A stretch of 64,000 nt of DNA from Achromobacter sp. HZ34 (GCF_002209485.1 NZ_NJIX01000001.1:558001-622000); one strand, 5' to 3'. Numbered from the stretch's first letter, positions 52,086-61,356 are shown. A program made the numbers and translations. Notes: generated from the sequence alone by a model not told the origin.

Positions 52086-52897
52086 GCGCTCACCTCATCG
52101 CCCAGATAGGCCTCGCGCACGTTGGCGTCGGCACGGATCGCCTGCGGCGTGCCGGTGGCGATCACCTGGCCATAGACCAGCACGCTGATGCGGTCGCTCA
52201 AGGCGAACACCACGTCCATATCGTGCTCGACGATCATCAAGGTACGGCCGGCCGTGGTCTCGCGGATCAGCTGCGCGGTGTAGGCCGTTTCTTCGTGCGA
52301 CATGCCGGCCATGGGCTCGTCCAGCAGGATCAGGCGCGGGTCGGAGGCCAGCGTCATGGCAATCTCCAGGGAGCGTTGTTCGGAATACGCCATCTCGCCG
52401 GCAAGCGTGCCAGCCTTGGGGCCCAGCCGCACCAGATCCAGCAGGCGCCCGGTTTCCGCGTGGATGCGCTTGTCGCGGTCAATGAATTTCCAGAACGTGT
52501 ATTGCATGCCACGGGCCCGCATTACCGCCAATCGCACGTTCTCGAAGGTGGTGAGCTTGGGGAAGATGTTGGTGATCTGGAATGAACGGGTCAGGCCCAT
52601 GCGATTGATCGCCTGCGGCGACCGGCCGCCGATGTCGCGGTCCTCGAAGCGGATGGCGCCCGCCGATGGTGCAAGCTGGCCGGAGATCAGGTGAAAGAGC
52701 GTGGATTTACCGGCGCCATTGGGGCCAATCACCGCGTGCCGTTCGCCCGCGTGTATCTCCAGGTCTACGCCACGGATGATCTCCGTCGCGCCGAAGGATT
52801 TGCGCAGGCCGGACAGGGTGAGCATGGCAGCCGTCTTGCCTGACGTCTGACCTGACGTCGTGCCTGAGTTCTCGCCTGAAGTCATACCCGACGTCAT
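52082..52897 (-). CDS. livG: LivG-type ABC ATPase with a TSG-repeat N-terminus
   Basis: About 271 residues. Normal motifs: Walker A VIGPNGAGKSTLFHL, MAYSEQRSLEIAMTLASDPR (signature, SEQ-type), Walker B LILLDEPMAGMSHEE and the switch His in LMIVEHDMDVV. The ATG at 52897 overlaps the livM stop as ATGA. The first 20 residues are a four-residue repeat (TSGM, TSGE, NSGT, TSGQ, TSGK), coded by 12-bp tandem units at 52838-52894. The canonical start is MLTL at 52825, so translation may begin at either site. Confidence 0.88.
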   Translation of the reverse strand: MTSGMTSGENSGTTSGQTSGKTAAMLTLSGLRKSFGATEIIRGVDLEIHAGERHAVIGPNGAGKSTLFHLISGQLAPSAGAIRFEDRDIGGRSPQAINRMGLTRSFQITNIFPKLTTFENVRLAVMRARGMQYTFWKFIDRDKRIHAETGRLLDLVRLGPKAGTLAGEMAYSEQRSLEIAMTLASDPRLILLDEPMAGMSHEETAYTAQLIRETTAGRTLMIVEHDMDVVFALSDRISVLVYGQVIATGTPQAIRADANVREAYLGDEVSA

Positions 52898-54306
52898 ACC
52901 GCTTTCTCCTTGGCAGCCGCAGCGTGCGCAAGCGCGGACGGCTGTCCTTTTCCACCGGTATCCAGCCGTTCCAGGCGTTTGCGCGCCGCCCACAAGGACA
53001 GGGCCCCGCCCGCCAGCAGCAGCATCGGCACCAGCCACGTCAACACCGTGTGCGGATGCCAGGCACGGTCGAAAAGGGAAATATCGGGCCAGGGCTTGCC
53101 GGGGTTGAGCTGTACCAGCGCACGATAGTCCTGCGAAAACAGGCGCTGCAGCAGTTCCACCAGGAACACGGCACCGGCCGCGAGCAGCACGGCGGCCACG
53201 ATGGACAGCGCGAACAGGCCCGCCACCTGGCCCAGGCCATGGCGTTCGCGCAGCCGCCGGGCCAGGCCGAACAGGCCGCTCAAGCCGCCAGGCATGAACA
53301 TCATGACCAGCACGAAGAGGATGCCCTGGTAAAGCAGCCACGAGCGCGTGAGGTCGGAAACCGCGTAACCGAAAAAAGTCATCAGGGCCGCGCCCAGCGC
53401 CGGACCCAGGAATACCTGGACGCCGCCGATATAGGTGTTCAACACGGCCGCCGCGGACAGCGAAGGATCGAACAGCACGTAATTGGCCGACTCGTTGGAG
53501 ATCACCTGCAGCCCGCCCGCCATGCCGGAGAACATGGCCGAGATGGCGAACACGGCCGTGCCCAGGCCATGCACGTTGTAGCCGAGGAAGCGCAGCCGAT
53601 GGCTGTTCTCGCGCAACCCGACCGTGAGCCGGCCAAGTGGCGTGCGGGTATAGAGAAACAGCAGCACCATGGCCAGGACCACCCACGCCAGCGTCAGGTA
53701 GTACACCTGCGTGGTGGAACCGAAATCGAAGCCCCAGGCCGGCATGCGCATGGTGGAGACGCCCACCTCGCCACCGAACACGCCTTTCAGGTGCGGCGCC
53801 AAGGAGTGGACCAGTTCCGCGATGGCCAGGGTGATCATCGCGAAATACGTGCCGCTGCGCTTGGTGGCGAACCATCCTGCGATACCGCCGAAGACCAGGC
53901 CGCCCACCGCGCCGGCCAGCGGCATCAGCGGCGTGGGCACCAGGCCTTCGCCACCCAGCGCGTTCATGGCGTGCACGGTGGCGAAGGCGCCGACGCCGAA
54001 GTACGCCGCGTGGCCGAAGGACAGCATGCCCGCCTGGCCGCACAGCAGGTTGTAGGCAGAGGCGAACAGCGCCGCGATCAGCATCTGGATGGCCGCGTTC
54101 AACAGCCCTTGCGTCAGCAGATAAGGCAGGGCCGCCAGCAGCAGCACGCCCGCCAGGCAGCCGGCCAGCCAGTGGGCGGACCATTGCGCCCGCGGAACCG
54201 GCTGCTGCGCGGGTCGTTGCGAAGATCCCTGCGTAAGTCCCTGTGTAAGTTCCTGCGCGGGTCGTTGCATCGGTCCCTCGGTTCGGGAGTTTTCCATCGT
54301 TGTCAT
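52894..54306 (-). CDS. livM: LivM-type ABC permease
   Basis: About 470 residues, longer than most LivM because of both ends. The core membrane domain has NLLCGQAGMLSFGHAAYFGV (family signature), GTYFAMITLAIAELVHSLAP, GLRENSHRLRFLGYNVH and NTYIGGVQVFLGPALGAALM. The cytosolic N-terminus holds an imperfect repeat (RPAQELTQGLTQGSSQRPAQ). The C-terminus adds two more membrane helices and a basic tail. ATG at 54306 overlaps the livH stop (ATGA). Confidence 0.9.
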   Translation of the reverse strand: MTTMENSRTEGPMQRPAQELTQGLTQGSSQRPAQQPVPRAQWSAHWLAGCLAGVLLLAALPYLLTQGLLNAAIQMLIAALFASAYNLLCGQAGMLSFGHAAYFGVGAFATVHAMNALGGEGLVPTPLMPLAGAVGGLVFGGIAGWFATKRSGTYFAMITLAIAELVHSLAPHLKGVFGGEVGVSTMRMPAWGFDFGSTTQVYYLTLAWVVLAMVLLFLYTRTPLGRLTVGLRENSHRLRFLGYNVHGLGTAVFAISAMFSGMAGGLQVISNESANYVLFDPSLSAAAVLNTYIGGVQVFLGPALGAALMTFFGYAVSDLTRSWLLYQGILFVLVMMFMPGGLSGLFGLARRLRERHGLGQVAGLFALSIVAAVLLAAGAVFLVELLQRLFSQDYRALVQLNPGKPWPDISLFDRAWHPHTVLTWLVPMLLLAGGALSLWAARKRLERLDTGGKGQPSALAHAAAAKEKAV

Positions 54307-55244
54307 TCCTTTTCTCCCATCAGCCCGCCCGGACGCAGCAGCAGCACCAGCAGCATCAGGGCAAAGGGCAAGGTGCCGGCCAGGCTGCTGACCTTGAGCG
54401 TCAGCAGGCCGCCGACGCCGCGCGCCCACTCGCCCGCGCCGACCAGGTCGAACAGATCCGCCAGGCTGCGGTCCACCCCTACCGCCAGGGACGTGACGAT
54501 GCCGATCAGCAGCGAGGCCAGCATTGCCCCCGGCAGGGATCCCAGCCCGCCGACCACGACCACCACGAAGACCATCACCCCCAGTTCCAGCGCCATATTG
54601 GGATTGGTCGTGTAGAAAGCCCCGGCCACAGCCCCGGCCAGCCCCGCCAGCGCGGCGCCGGCGCCGAATACGCCCATGAAGACCAGGGGCACGTTATGTC
54701 CCAGCGCTTCGGCCATATTGGGACGATGGATGGCGGAACGTACGACGATGCCGACACGGGTGCGGGTAAGCGCCAGGTAAATGGCGATGAACATGGCGAT
54801 GGCGATGCCGCCCATGATCAGGCGGTAGGCCGCGTACTGCGTGCCGCCGATGCTGAAGGCCGGGAAATCCAGCGAAGCCGGCAGGTGGTAGTCGACGGGG
54901 TAGTTGCCGTAGAACAGCTTGATCGCTTCGGCGATGATGAAGGACAGCCCGAAGGTGAGCAGCAGTTCATGCGCATGGCCGTGACGATGCACGCGGCGCA
55001 GGAAATACCGTTCCACCACCACGCCTACCAGGCCCACCAGCACCGGCGCTGCGACCACGGCCGGCCAGAAGCCGATCGCCCCCTGCAGCGTGTAGGCGAA
55101 GTAGGCGCCCAGCATGTAGAAGGACGCATGGGCGAAGTTCAGCACGCCCATCATGCCGAAGATCAGGGTCAGGCCGGCGGAGACCATGAACAGCAACAAT
55201 CCGTAGATGATGCCGTTCAACAGGGAGAAGATGAGTTGTTCCAT
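54303..55244 (-). CDS. livH: LivH-type ABC permease
   Basis: About 313 residues, typical for LivH: MEQLIFSLLNGIIYGLLLFM, FGMMGVLNFAHASFYMLGAY, AIHRPNMAEALGHNV and VFVVVVVGGLGSLPGAMLAS. The ATG at 55244 gives the family's usual beginning; one four codons earlier (55256) is equally open. It is coupled to livM by ATGA and lies 61 bp after livK. Confidence 0.92.
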   Translation of the reverse strand: MEQLIFSLLNGIIYGLLLFMVSAGLTLIFGMMGVLNFAHASFYMLGAYFAYTLQGAIGFWPAVVAAPVLVGLVGVVVERYFLRRVHRHGHAHELLLTFGLSFIIAEAIKLFYGNYPVDYHLPASLDFPAFSIGGTQYAAYRLIMGGIAIAMFIAIYLALTRTRVGIVVRSAIHRPNMAEALGHNVPLVFMGVFGAGAALAGLAGAVAGAFYTTNPNMALELGVMVFVVVVVGGLGSLPGAMLASLLIGIVTSLAVGVDRSLADLFDLVGAGEWARGVGGLLTLKVSSLAGTLPFALMLLVLLLRPGGLMGEKE

Positions 55245-55305
55245 TGCAGGCGCCATGAATCGTGTAGGGTGCAGCCCCTGGGGGCCAGCCCCTGGCCCCT
55301 TGCGT

Positions 55306-56562
55306 TCAACCCGGGCGTTTCATCTTGCAGGTGGCCTGCACCGGCGTGGACGCCTGTTCCGCCGACAGCAGCAGCACCGGCTTGAAGCCCATGTCCGTGC
55401 CATCCACCTTGAACTTCGCATCGCGCGTGACGGTGGACACCACGATAGGCAGTTGCGCCTGGTGGTCAGCCCCCCGCATGCTCATCTCGCCCATGGGCGT
55501 GGGAATGCGCGTGGTCTCCAGCACCTTGGCAAACTCGTTGACGTTCAGCGCGCCATTCTTTGCCGGCGTGTGCTTCAGCGCTTCCGCCACCATCTTCATG
55601 CCGTAGACGGTCTGCGGCTCGATGAACACCGGAATATGGCCGGTCTTGGCCTTGTAGTCGTCGATGAACTGCTCACCCTCCGCTCCATTGGCTTCGGCAT
55701 TGAAGGTGTGCGCCACGAAATTGCCCAGTGCCAGGTCGCCGGCGTTGGCGATGTTGCCGGGCTGGTCCAGATACACCGTGCCGTAGTGCGCCTTCAGGCC
55801 CGCGGCCTTGGACGCCTTCATCAGCAGCAACAGATCGTTGGACCAGTTGCCGGTAATCACCGTATCCGCGCCGGATGCCGCGATCTTGGCGACGTAGGGC
55901 GCGAAATCCTGGATCTTGTTGACGTCATGCAGCGTCTTTTCCACCACGGTGTAGCCGCCCTGCTTCTGGAAATCGACGGTGGCCTGCTCCATGTCCTGGC
56001 CCCAGGAATAATTCTGGTTGATGGCATAGACCTTGGCGCCCAGGGCATTGGCCTTCTTCATGCCTTCGATGAGGGCCTTGGTGCGTACCTGCGCATTACC
56101 GGCGAAGCGGAAATGGTAGAAGCTGCACTTGTCGCCGGTCAGCTCCAGCGCCTCGGCACCCATGTTGATGTAGACCATCTCCTTGCCGGGATTGCGCAGG
56201 TTGTACTTGCGCACGTCCTCGGTGATCTGCCCGCCGATGGCGGAGGACGCGCCCTGCACGACGATGCTGACGCCATCGGCGGCCGCTGCCTTCAACTTGT
56301 CCGCGGCGCCGGCCGGGCCGCCCTGGTTGTCGTACTCCAGCAGCTGCACCGGCTCGCCATTCCAGCCGCCGGCCGCGTTGATCTGGTCGATGGTGTAGCG
56401 CACGGCCGCACGATAGGCCTGGCCCGTGGAGGCCTGCGGGCCGGACAGCGTCTCCACCAGGCCAATCTTCACCGGCGCGGCGGCGGCGGGCAAGGCGCCC
56501 AGCACCGTCGTGGCAGTAATGGCGGCCGTGGCCGCAACGGCCGACAAGTGGCGTTTTTTCAT
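55306..56562 (-). CDS. livK: LivK-type periplasmic binding protein
   Basis: About 418 residues. The signal peptide (RHLSAVAATAAITATTVLGA, cut near AAA) is followed by VKIGLVETLSGPQASTGQAY, AGGWNGEPVQLLEYDNQGG, DGVSIVVQGASSAIGGQITE and YSWGQDMEQATVDFQKQGGY. GGAGA precedes the ATG at 56562. It binds the cargo of the LivHMGF importer. Family-1 solute receptors of this length bind amino acids, amides or aromatic/short-chain acids; the SDR and BKACE neighbours hint at a keto or hydroxy acid. Confidence 0.92.
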   Translation of the reverse strand: MKKRHLSAVAATAAITATTVLGALPAAAAPVKIGLVETLSGPQASTGQAYRAAVRYTIDQINAAGGWNGEPVQLLEYDNQGGPAGAADKLKAAAADGVSIVVQGASSAIGGQITEDVRKYNLRNPGKEMVYINMGAEALELTGDKCSFYHFRFAGNAQVRTKALIEGMKKANALGAKVYAINQNYSWGQDMEQATVDFQKQGGYTVVEKTLHDVNKIQDFAPYVAKIAASGADTVITGNWSNDLLLLMKASKAAGLKAHYGTVYLDQPGNIANAGDLALGNFVAHTFNAEANGAEGEQFIDDYKAKTGHIPVFIEPQTVYGMKMVAEALKHTPAKNGALNVNEFAKVLETTRIPTPMGEMSMRGADHQAQLPIVVSTVTRDAKFKVDGTDMGFKPVLLLSAEQASTPVQATCKMKRPG

Positions 56563-56684
56563 GGTTGTCTCCTCGTGTTTTTCTAGTGAGAGGTCGGGCG
56601 GATCTACCTGCCCGGGCAATCGGCGCTGCGATTTTGCTTCTTGTGCTTCAAACGGGCATGACAGGTCGGCATGTCATGCCGCCT

Positions 56685-57482
56685 TCATAGATATTCGATA
56701 TTGCCGTCCACGCTGATGGCCTGCCCCGTGATGTTGCGCGCCGCCGGCGAGCACAGGAACAGCGCCATGGCCGCGATGTCGTCCGTGGTGACCATGCGGC
56801 GCAGGGAAATCTTGCGTAGATATTCCTCGCGCATGGCGGCCGCCGGCACGCCCGAGGCGGCGGCACGCGCGCCGATGACGCCGTTCATGCGCTCGCCCTC
56901 CACCGTGCCTGGCAGGATGGCGTTGACGCGCACTCCCTGCGGCCCCAGTTCGATGGCAAGCGACTTCATCATGCCGATCAGCGCCCACTTGGTGGACGCG
57001 TACGGGGTGCGCAAGGCATAGCCCAGGCGACCGGCCACCGAGCTCATGGCGATCAGGCAAGGATCCTGGCTGGACGCTTTCAACAGGGGCACCGCCCGGT
57101 TGGCGAAATAGAAATGGCTGTTCAGGTTGACGGCGATGGTCCGTTCCCAGTCCGCCCGGGCAATGTCCTGCACCGCACCGGTGGGACCGGCGATGCCGAC
57201 GTTGTTCACCAGCACATCCAGGCCGCCCAAGGCGCCACGGACGTCGTCGAACACCGTGTCGACGTCGCGGGCGACGGCGGCATCGGCCACGCTGGTGGTG
57301 ATTTCGGGGGATTCGGCCGCCAGGCGATCCAGGGCCGACCTGTCGATGTCGCACACATGTACCCGTGCGCCGGCTTCGCGGAAGCCCCGGGCTACCGCCG
57401 CGCCGATGCCGGAAGCGCCTGCGCTGACCAGCACGCGCAGCCCTCGCACCGGCCGCATTCTGTCGATGATGCTCATGTCCAC
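56685..57482 (-). CDS. Short-chain dehydrogenase/reductase
   Basis: About 265 residues. Cofactor loop VLVSAGASGIGAAVARGF, CDIDRSALD after the second strand (Asp favours NAD), VNNVGIAGPTG, active-site Ser in IAMSSVAGRLG, YASTKWALIGMMKSLAIELG (Tyr and Lys) and the C-terminal NITGQAISVDGNIEYL. AAGGAG suits the GTG at 57482; ATG at 57476 is the alternative. It is probably the first gene of the liv operon (123 bp before livK) and likely oxidises a hydroxy acid or alcohol for the BKACE step. Confidence 0.9.
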   Translation of the reverse strand: MDMSIIDRMRPVRGLRVLVSAGASGIGAAVARGFREAGARVHVCDIDRSALDRLAAESPEITTSVADAAVARDVDTVFDDVRGALGGLDVLVNNVGIAGPTGAVQDIARADWERTIAVNLNSHFYFANRAVPLLKASSQDPCLIAMSSVAGRLGYALRTPYASTKWALIGMMKSLAIELGPQGVRVNAILPGTVEGERMNGVIGARAAASGVPAAAMREEYLRKISLRRMVTTDDIAAMALFLCSPAARNITGQAISVDGNIEYL

Positions 57483-57679
57483 CTGCCTGTCTCCTTGATC
57501 TTGTAGCTGCAGTGTCGGGCGAATACGGCGCAGGATCTATGTGCAAGATGCACATAGGAATCCAGTAGTTGATATGATGTTTGCACTTCAGGGGCGGAAC
57601 ACTCGGCGCCGTTCATGCCCTGGTCCATGCCGTATTCCTTCCCTGCGCTGCCCCTTCCCCCTCGCACTCTTCTCTGCCC

Positions 57680-59737
57680 ATGCATGCGGAATCGCTGACC
57701 GCCGACCTGCTCGCCCTGCTCAATGGCAATGCGCCTGCACAGGAATTCGCCACGCGGCTGGCGGCACTGGAGGCCCTGCCGGACGGCATGCATGGCAAGC
57801 CCGGCCTGATCGAACTGGCGCGCATGGCGATGGCCCTGCGTAACCGGCTCGACCAGCACGAACAGCGCGAACGGGGCATGCTGGCGGTCATCGAGTCCGC
57901 CCAGGATCTATCGGCCCGGCTGGACCTGCCGGAGCTGCTCAAGGCCATCGTCACCCGCGCGCGCGACCTGCTGCGCGCCCACCTCTGCTGGCTGACCATC
58001 TACGATGCCGACCTGGGCGAATTCAAGGTGGTGGTGGCCGATGGCGCCATCGCTGCCCGCACCGGCAAGATGACGGCCAAGCGCAGCCTGGGCGTGGCGG
58101 GCATCGTCATGTCCACCCGCATGCCCTTCTCCACCCCGGACTATCTGCACGACAACCGCTTCGCCCATGACGCCGACCTGGACGACATCTTCCGCGACGA
58201 GGGCGTGGGCGCGCTGGTGGGGGCGCCTTTGATCTGGAACGATGTGGTCATCGGCCTGCTGTTCGTGGCCGACCGCTATCACCGCACCCACACCGCGCTG
58301 AACGTTTCCATCCTGTGCACCCTGGCCACCCATGCGGCGGTCGCCATCAACAACGCCAAGGCCTTCGCCGATGCCCAGGCCGCCGTCGAACGCGCCGACC
58401 ATGCGCGTGCCGAACTGGAACGGCAGGCGCAAGACGTGCAGGCGGCGGTGGAGGCCCATGAACGGCTGACTTCCCTGCTTGCGCGGGGCGCTTCGTTGGG
58501 AGAGTTGAGCCAGTCGGTGGCGCAACTGCTGCAGGGCAGCGTGCTGGTGCTGGACGAGGCGCAACAGGTGCTCAGCCGGGCCGACGCGCCGGATTACGCC
58601 AGCCCGGCTGCCGGCCACTACCAACCTTATGGCGCGCACAGCGCGGCCCTGACCCAGGCCCTGCGGGAGAGCCGCCGCGCCGGCCGCTCGATGATCGCCT
58701 ATGAAAGCCAGGGCGAACTGTGCCGCGCGATCGCCGTCATCGGCGGCGACGGCGTGCTGGGGGCTGTGCTGTTGTTCCGGCGGGAAGACCTGCGCGACAG
58801 TTCCGTGCGGACCTTCGAGCGCAGCAGCAGCGTGATTGGCACGGTGCTGCTGTCGCAGGAGCGCATGGAGGCCAGCAAGAGTCGCGCGGTGTCGGAACTG
58901 CTGCAGTCCCTGGTCTCGCCGCGGCAAGGCGAACCGGCGCTGGCGCGCGACCGGGCCGAACGGTTCGGGCTGGATCTGACGCAACCGCTGGTATTGATGC
59001 TGGTCGACCTTGAACGCGCCGAAGCCGGTTTCATGGCGCGCCGGCTGCGGGCGACGTTGACGCTGCCCACGGAGGGGCTGCCTGCTGGGGGCATGCCTGC
59101 TACGGCGCGGCCCGGCGCGCTGCGGTCCGCGGGTATGCAGCCCGGCTTTGTGCTGGACGAGCTCGACGGTGTGCTTACGGTCGTCTGCGGTGCCGCGCAG
59201 GCACAGGCACTGCGTAGCGCCGTGGAAGACCAGGCACGGCGTGCCGCTGGCGGCGCCTATTGCGGCGTGCTGTCGCGGCCCGCGCACAGTCCCGCCGAGT
59301 TGCCCGGGCTGTATACGGCCCTGCGGCGCGCGCTGGCGGTGGTTAGCCGCCTGGGCATGCGCGGCCGCATCGTGGCGCAGAACGAGATGGCGGTGTATTC
59401 GATCCTGTTTGAAACGCAGGACGGCGCCAGCCTGGCGCAGTTCCTGGATGCCGCCATAGGCCCGCTGGTCGAGCACGACCGCAAGCGCGGCACTGAACTG
59501 GCGACCACCCTGCTCGCTTACCTGGATAATCGGCAGAATGCGTCGGTCACCGCCACGCACCTGGGCATACACGTCAACACCATGCGCCAGCGGCTGGCCA
59601 GCGTGGGACTGTTGATCGGCGCGGCCTGGAACGATACGCACCGGGCGCTGGAGATCCATCTGGCCTTGCGGCTGTGGAGCCTGGGCGTGCCGGGGAGCCA
59701 GGATGGCCTTGAACCCGAACGTGATTTTCGACCGTAA
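57680..59737 (+). CDS. GAF-domain regulator of the PucR/CdaR type
   Basis: About 685 residues. An N-terminal GAF domain (about 75-235) has QDLSARLDLPELLKAIVTRA, GVAGIVMSTRMPFSTPDYL, LVGAPLIWNDVVIGLLFVAD and NVSILCTLATHAAVAINNAK. A helical segment (about 235-265) links it to a PucR-like region, and the C-terminal helix-turn-helix reads TLLAYLDNRQNASVTATHLG, IHVNTMRQRLASV. ATG at 57680; an in-frame start 33 codons earlier is less likely. It is divergent from the SDR-liv operon and so is its likely regulator. Ligand unknown. Confidence 0.86.
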   Translation: MHAESLTADLLALLNGNAPAQEFATRLAALEALPDGMHGKPGLIELARMAMALRNRLDQHEQRERGMLAVIESAQDLSARLDLPELLKAIVTRARDLLRAHLCWLTIYDADLGEFKVVVADGAIAARTGKMTAKRSLGVAGIVMSTRMPFSTPDYLHDNRFAHDADLDDIFRDEGVGALVGAPLIWNDVVIGLLFVADRYHRTHTALNVSILCTLATHAAVAINNAKAFADAQAAVERADHARAELERQAQDVQAAVEAHERLTSLLARGASLGELSQSVAQLLQGSVLVLDEAQQVLSRADAPDYASPAAGHYQPYGAHSAALTQALRESRRAGRSMIAYESQGELCRAIAVIGGDGVLGAVLLFRREDLRDSSVRTFERSSSVIGTVLLSQERMEASKSRAVSELLQSLVSPRQGEPALARDRAERFGLDLTQPLVLMLVDLERAEAGFMARRLRATLTLPTEGLPAGGMPATARPGALRSAGMQPGFVLDELDGVLTVVCGAAQAQALRSAVEDQARRAAGGAYCGVLSRPAHSPAELPGLYTALRRALAVVSRLGMRGRIVAQNEMAVYSILFETQDGASLAQFLDAAIGPLVEHDRKRGTELATTLLAYLDNRQNASVTATHLGIHVNTMRQRLASVGLLIGAAWNDTHRALEIHLALRLWSLGVPGSQDGLEPERDFRP

Positions 59738-59743
59738 TCCTTG

Positions 59744-60559
59744 ATGACGATGCTGACGATGATGATGCGTATTCGGAAGTTGATACGAGCGCTCGCCTGG
59801 CCCGCTACCGCCGCCGCCGGGATTTCGGCCTTTGCTCCATCCGCTGTCATGGCGCTCCTTACGGCGCTGGTTGCGGCAGGCCTGCCAGCCGCATCGGCGG
59901 CGCTGGCGGCCGAGCCGGGCCCGGCCGCCAGCGTGCAAGAGACGCTGAACACCGCCATGAACCAGATCGTCGAACAGTACGTCGACCAGTTGGACTCCCG
60001 CACGCTTGCCGTGTCCGGTTTGCGCGGACTGGCCAAGTTGCCAGCGGGCGGTGACGCAGCCGGGTCCGGGTCTGGATTCAGGTCCGTACCTGTCCGTGCC
60101 GATCGCAAAGCCTTCATCGACCGGGCTATTGCAGCCGAAGCAAGCGCGGACGGCATTGCCGCCCAAAACCGCATCCTGGCCGACGAGATCATGCGCTTCC
60201 CGCAGGGCGCCCAGCGCGACGCGGCATTGGCGGCGGCGCTGCCCGAGGGCCTGGGCGCCATGGTCGTGACCACGGCGCGCGTGTACCGGGCCAATGGCGC
60301 CCGGCTGGACACAGCTGGCGTCACGCCTGACATGTCGCTCGATCCCCAGACCCGCCAGTTCACCGTCCGTGCCGAGATCGCCGCGGATTTCAATGCCGAT
60401 CTGCAGCAGCGGATTGCCGCCGAGGCCGCGGCGGCGCCCCCTGGCACCGATCTGGCGCAACTGGCGGCATTGGCCGCGATTCGTGAAAGCGGCCGCAAGA
60501 CGCCACAAGGGCCGGGGACGCCGGCACGCCGTGACGACATCGGCATGAAAACGCCGTAA
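59744..60559 (+). CDS. Exported protein resembling both ends of a C-terminal processing (S41) peptidase, without the catalytic core
   Basis: About 271 residues. Several ATGs (59744-59765) can start it and no good ribosome site was seen. A hydrophobic signal-like stretch (to about residue 57) is followed by LNTAMNQIVEQYVDQLDSR and TLAVSGLRGLAKL, which resembles the start of CtpA-type peptidases. Later VTTARVYRANGARLDTAGVT, PDMSL resembles the R-Y-x-x-x-G-x-x-I-x-x-x-G-V-x-P-D motif near their end. The PDZ domain and Ser-Lys site are missing. It is 6 bp from the regulator stop. Role unknown. Confidence 0.5.
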   Translation: MTMLTMMMRIRKLIRALAWPATAAAGISAFAPSAVMALLTALVAAGLPAASAALAAEPGPAASVQETLNTAMNQIVEQYVDQLDSRTLAVSGLRGLAKLPAGGDAAGSGSGFRSVPVRADRKAFIDRAIAAEASADGIAAQNRILADEIMRFPQGAQRDAALAAALPEGLGAMVVTTARVYRANGARLDTAGVTPDMSLDPQTRQFTVRAEIAADFNADLQQRIAAEAAAAPPGTDLAQLAALAAIRESGRKTPQGPGTPARRDDIGMKTP

Positions 60560-60703
60560 GGGCCGGGAATCCCTGCGCGCGGCGGCGGCACGCACGGGCC
60601 GCGCCCGCCGCGCCCTCTGCGTTATGATCCCCCGCCTGCCTGCGGACAGGAGGGGCGTTGCCGCCCTGGCCGGCCGGCCAATGAATCCAGGAGCAATACT
60701 GTA

Positions 60704-61204
60704 GTGAGTGACATCGAGATCACGGACGCGGATACCCCCGAAGACCGCAAGATCCAGGAACCCCGCTTGTGGCGGGACGACGGCTGGACCGCGCGCGTCA
60801 TCAAGAACGAGGACGACGACGGCTGGGCCGTTGAAATGACCCAGGATGGGCAGTCCGAACCGGCCTTGGTCGGGCCGTGGACCATGGGCCGCGACAAGAA
60901 GAACCCCAAGCCGCTCGACCCGCCGGCCTTCCATACCCTGGTCAAGACCGCCAACGAAGTCTTGCGCCGCCACGAGCAGCAATTGCACGCCACGCTGCAC
61001 AAGAGCGTGAAGATCGATGCCGCCGAGGGACGGCTGACAGTCAAGCTGGACATCGTGCCCGAGGAAGACGAGCCCTACGCCGTGTTGAGCGCCTACGATG
61101 AACTGGGCGAGAAGCTGGCCGAGACGCGCGTACCACCCAATTACAAGCTGAGCGTGCAGCGAGCCTCCGACTGGGCCGCCGGCGGTTTCGGCAACAACGG
61201 CTGA
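60704..61204 (+). CDS. Conserved-looking acidic protein of unknown function
   Basis: About 166 residues from a GTG start with AGGAG 10-11 bases upstream. It is rich in Asp/Glu and Trp (RLWRDDGWTARVIKNEDDDG, WAVEMTQDGQSEPALVGPWT, then MGRDKKNPKPL) and has no signal peptide or membrane helix. Codon use and an undisturbed frame suggest a real gene. No family was recognised. It runs towards the convergent hydrolase gene, with a repeat array between. Confidence 0.65.
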   Translation: MSDIEITDADTPEDRKIQEPRLWRDDGWTARVIKNEDDDGWAVEMTQDGQSEPALVGPWTMGRDKKNPKPLDPPAFHTLVKTANEVLRRHEQQLHATLHKSVKIDAAEGRLTVKLDIVPEEDEPYAVLSAYDELGEKLAETRVPPNYKLSVQRASDWAAGGFGNNG

Positions 61205-61356
61205 TACGCTTCAGGAAGTCCGCTGCGCCAGGCCGTCAGCTGCGCGCCTGTCTTGCGGACCACTGCGCAGGGCGGTCAATCGCGCTCTGTCTTGCGGACC
61301 ACTGCGCCAGACCGTCAACCGCACTTCTGTTCCGCGGCCCATTGCGCCAGACCGTC
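61205..61356. repeat. Tandem 40-bp repeat copying the 3' end of the hydrolase gene
   Basis: On the minus strand three to four imperfect copies of a 39-40 bp unit follow each other, beginning GGTCTGGCGCA and ending near GATTGAC. The first copy codes the last residues GLAQWAAEQKCG and the stop of the hydrolase; the next ones lie beyond the stop and read GLAQWSARQ in another frame. Since 40 is not a multiple of three, gain or loss of a unit inside the gene would change its C-terminus. Confidence 0.75.

Noticed and set aside
52898-54184. Extension of the livG frame far upstream through livM
   Set aside because: The upstream part is an out-of-frame reading of livM. The ATGA overlap at 52894-52897 gives a natural start.
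52924-55385. Plus-strand frames opposite livM and livH
   Set aside because: Gln/His/Gly/Arg-rich shadow translations without membrane or enzyme features, while the minus strand has complete permease signatures.
57908-61000. Long minus-strand open frame opposite the GAF/PucR-type regulator and its neighbours
   Set aside because: It spans three real genes and their gaps, with no recognisable domain. It is a shadow of high-GC third-position bias.
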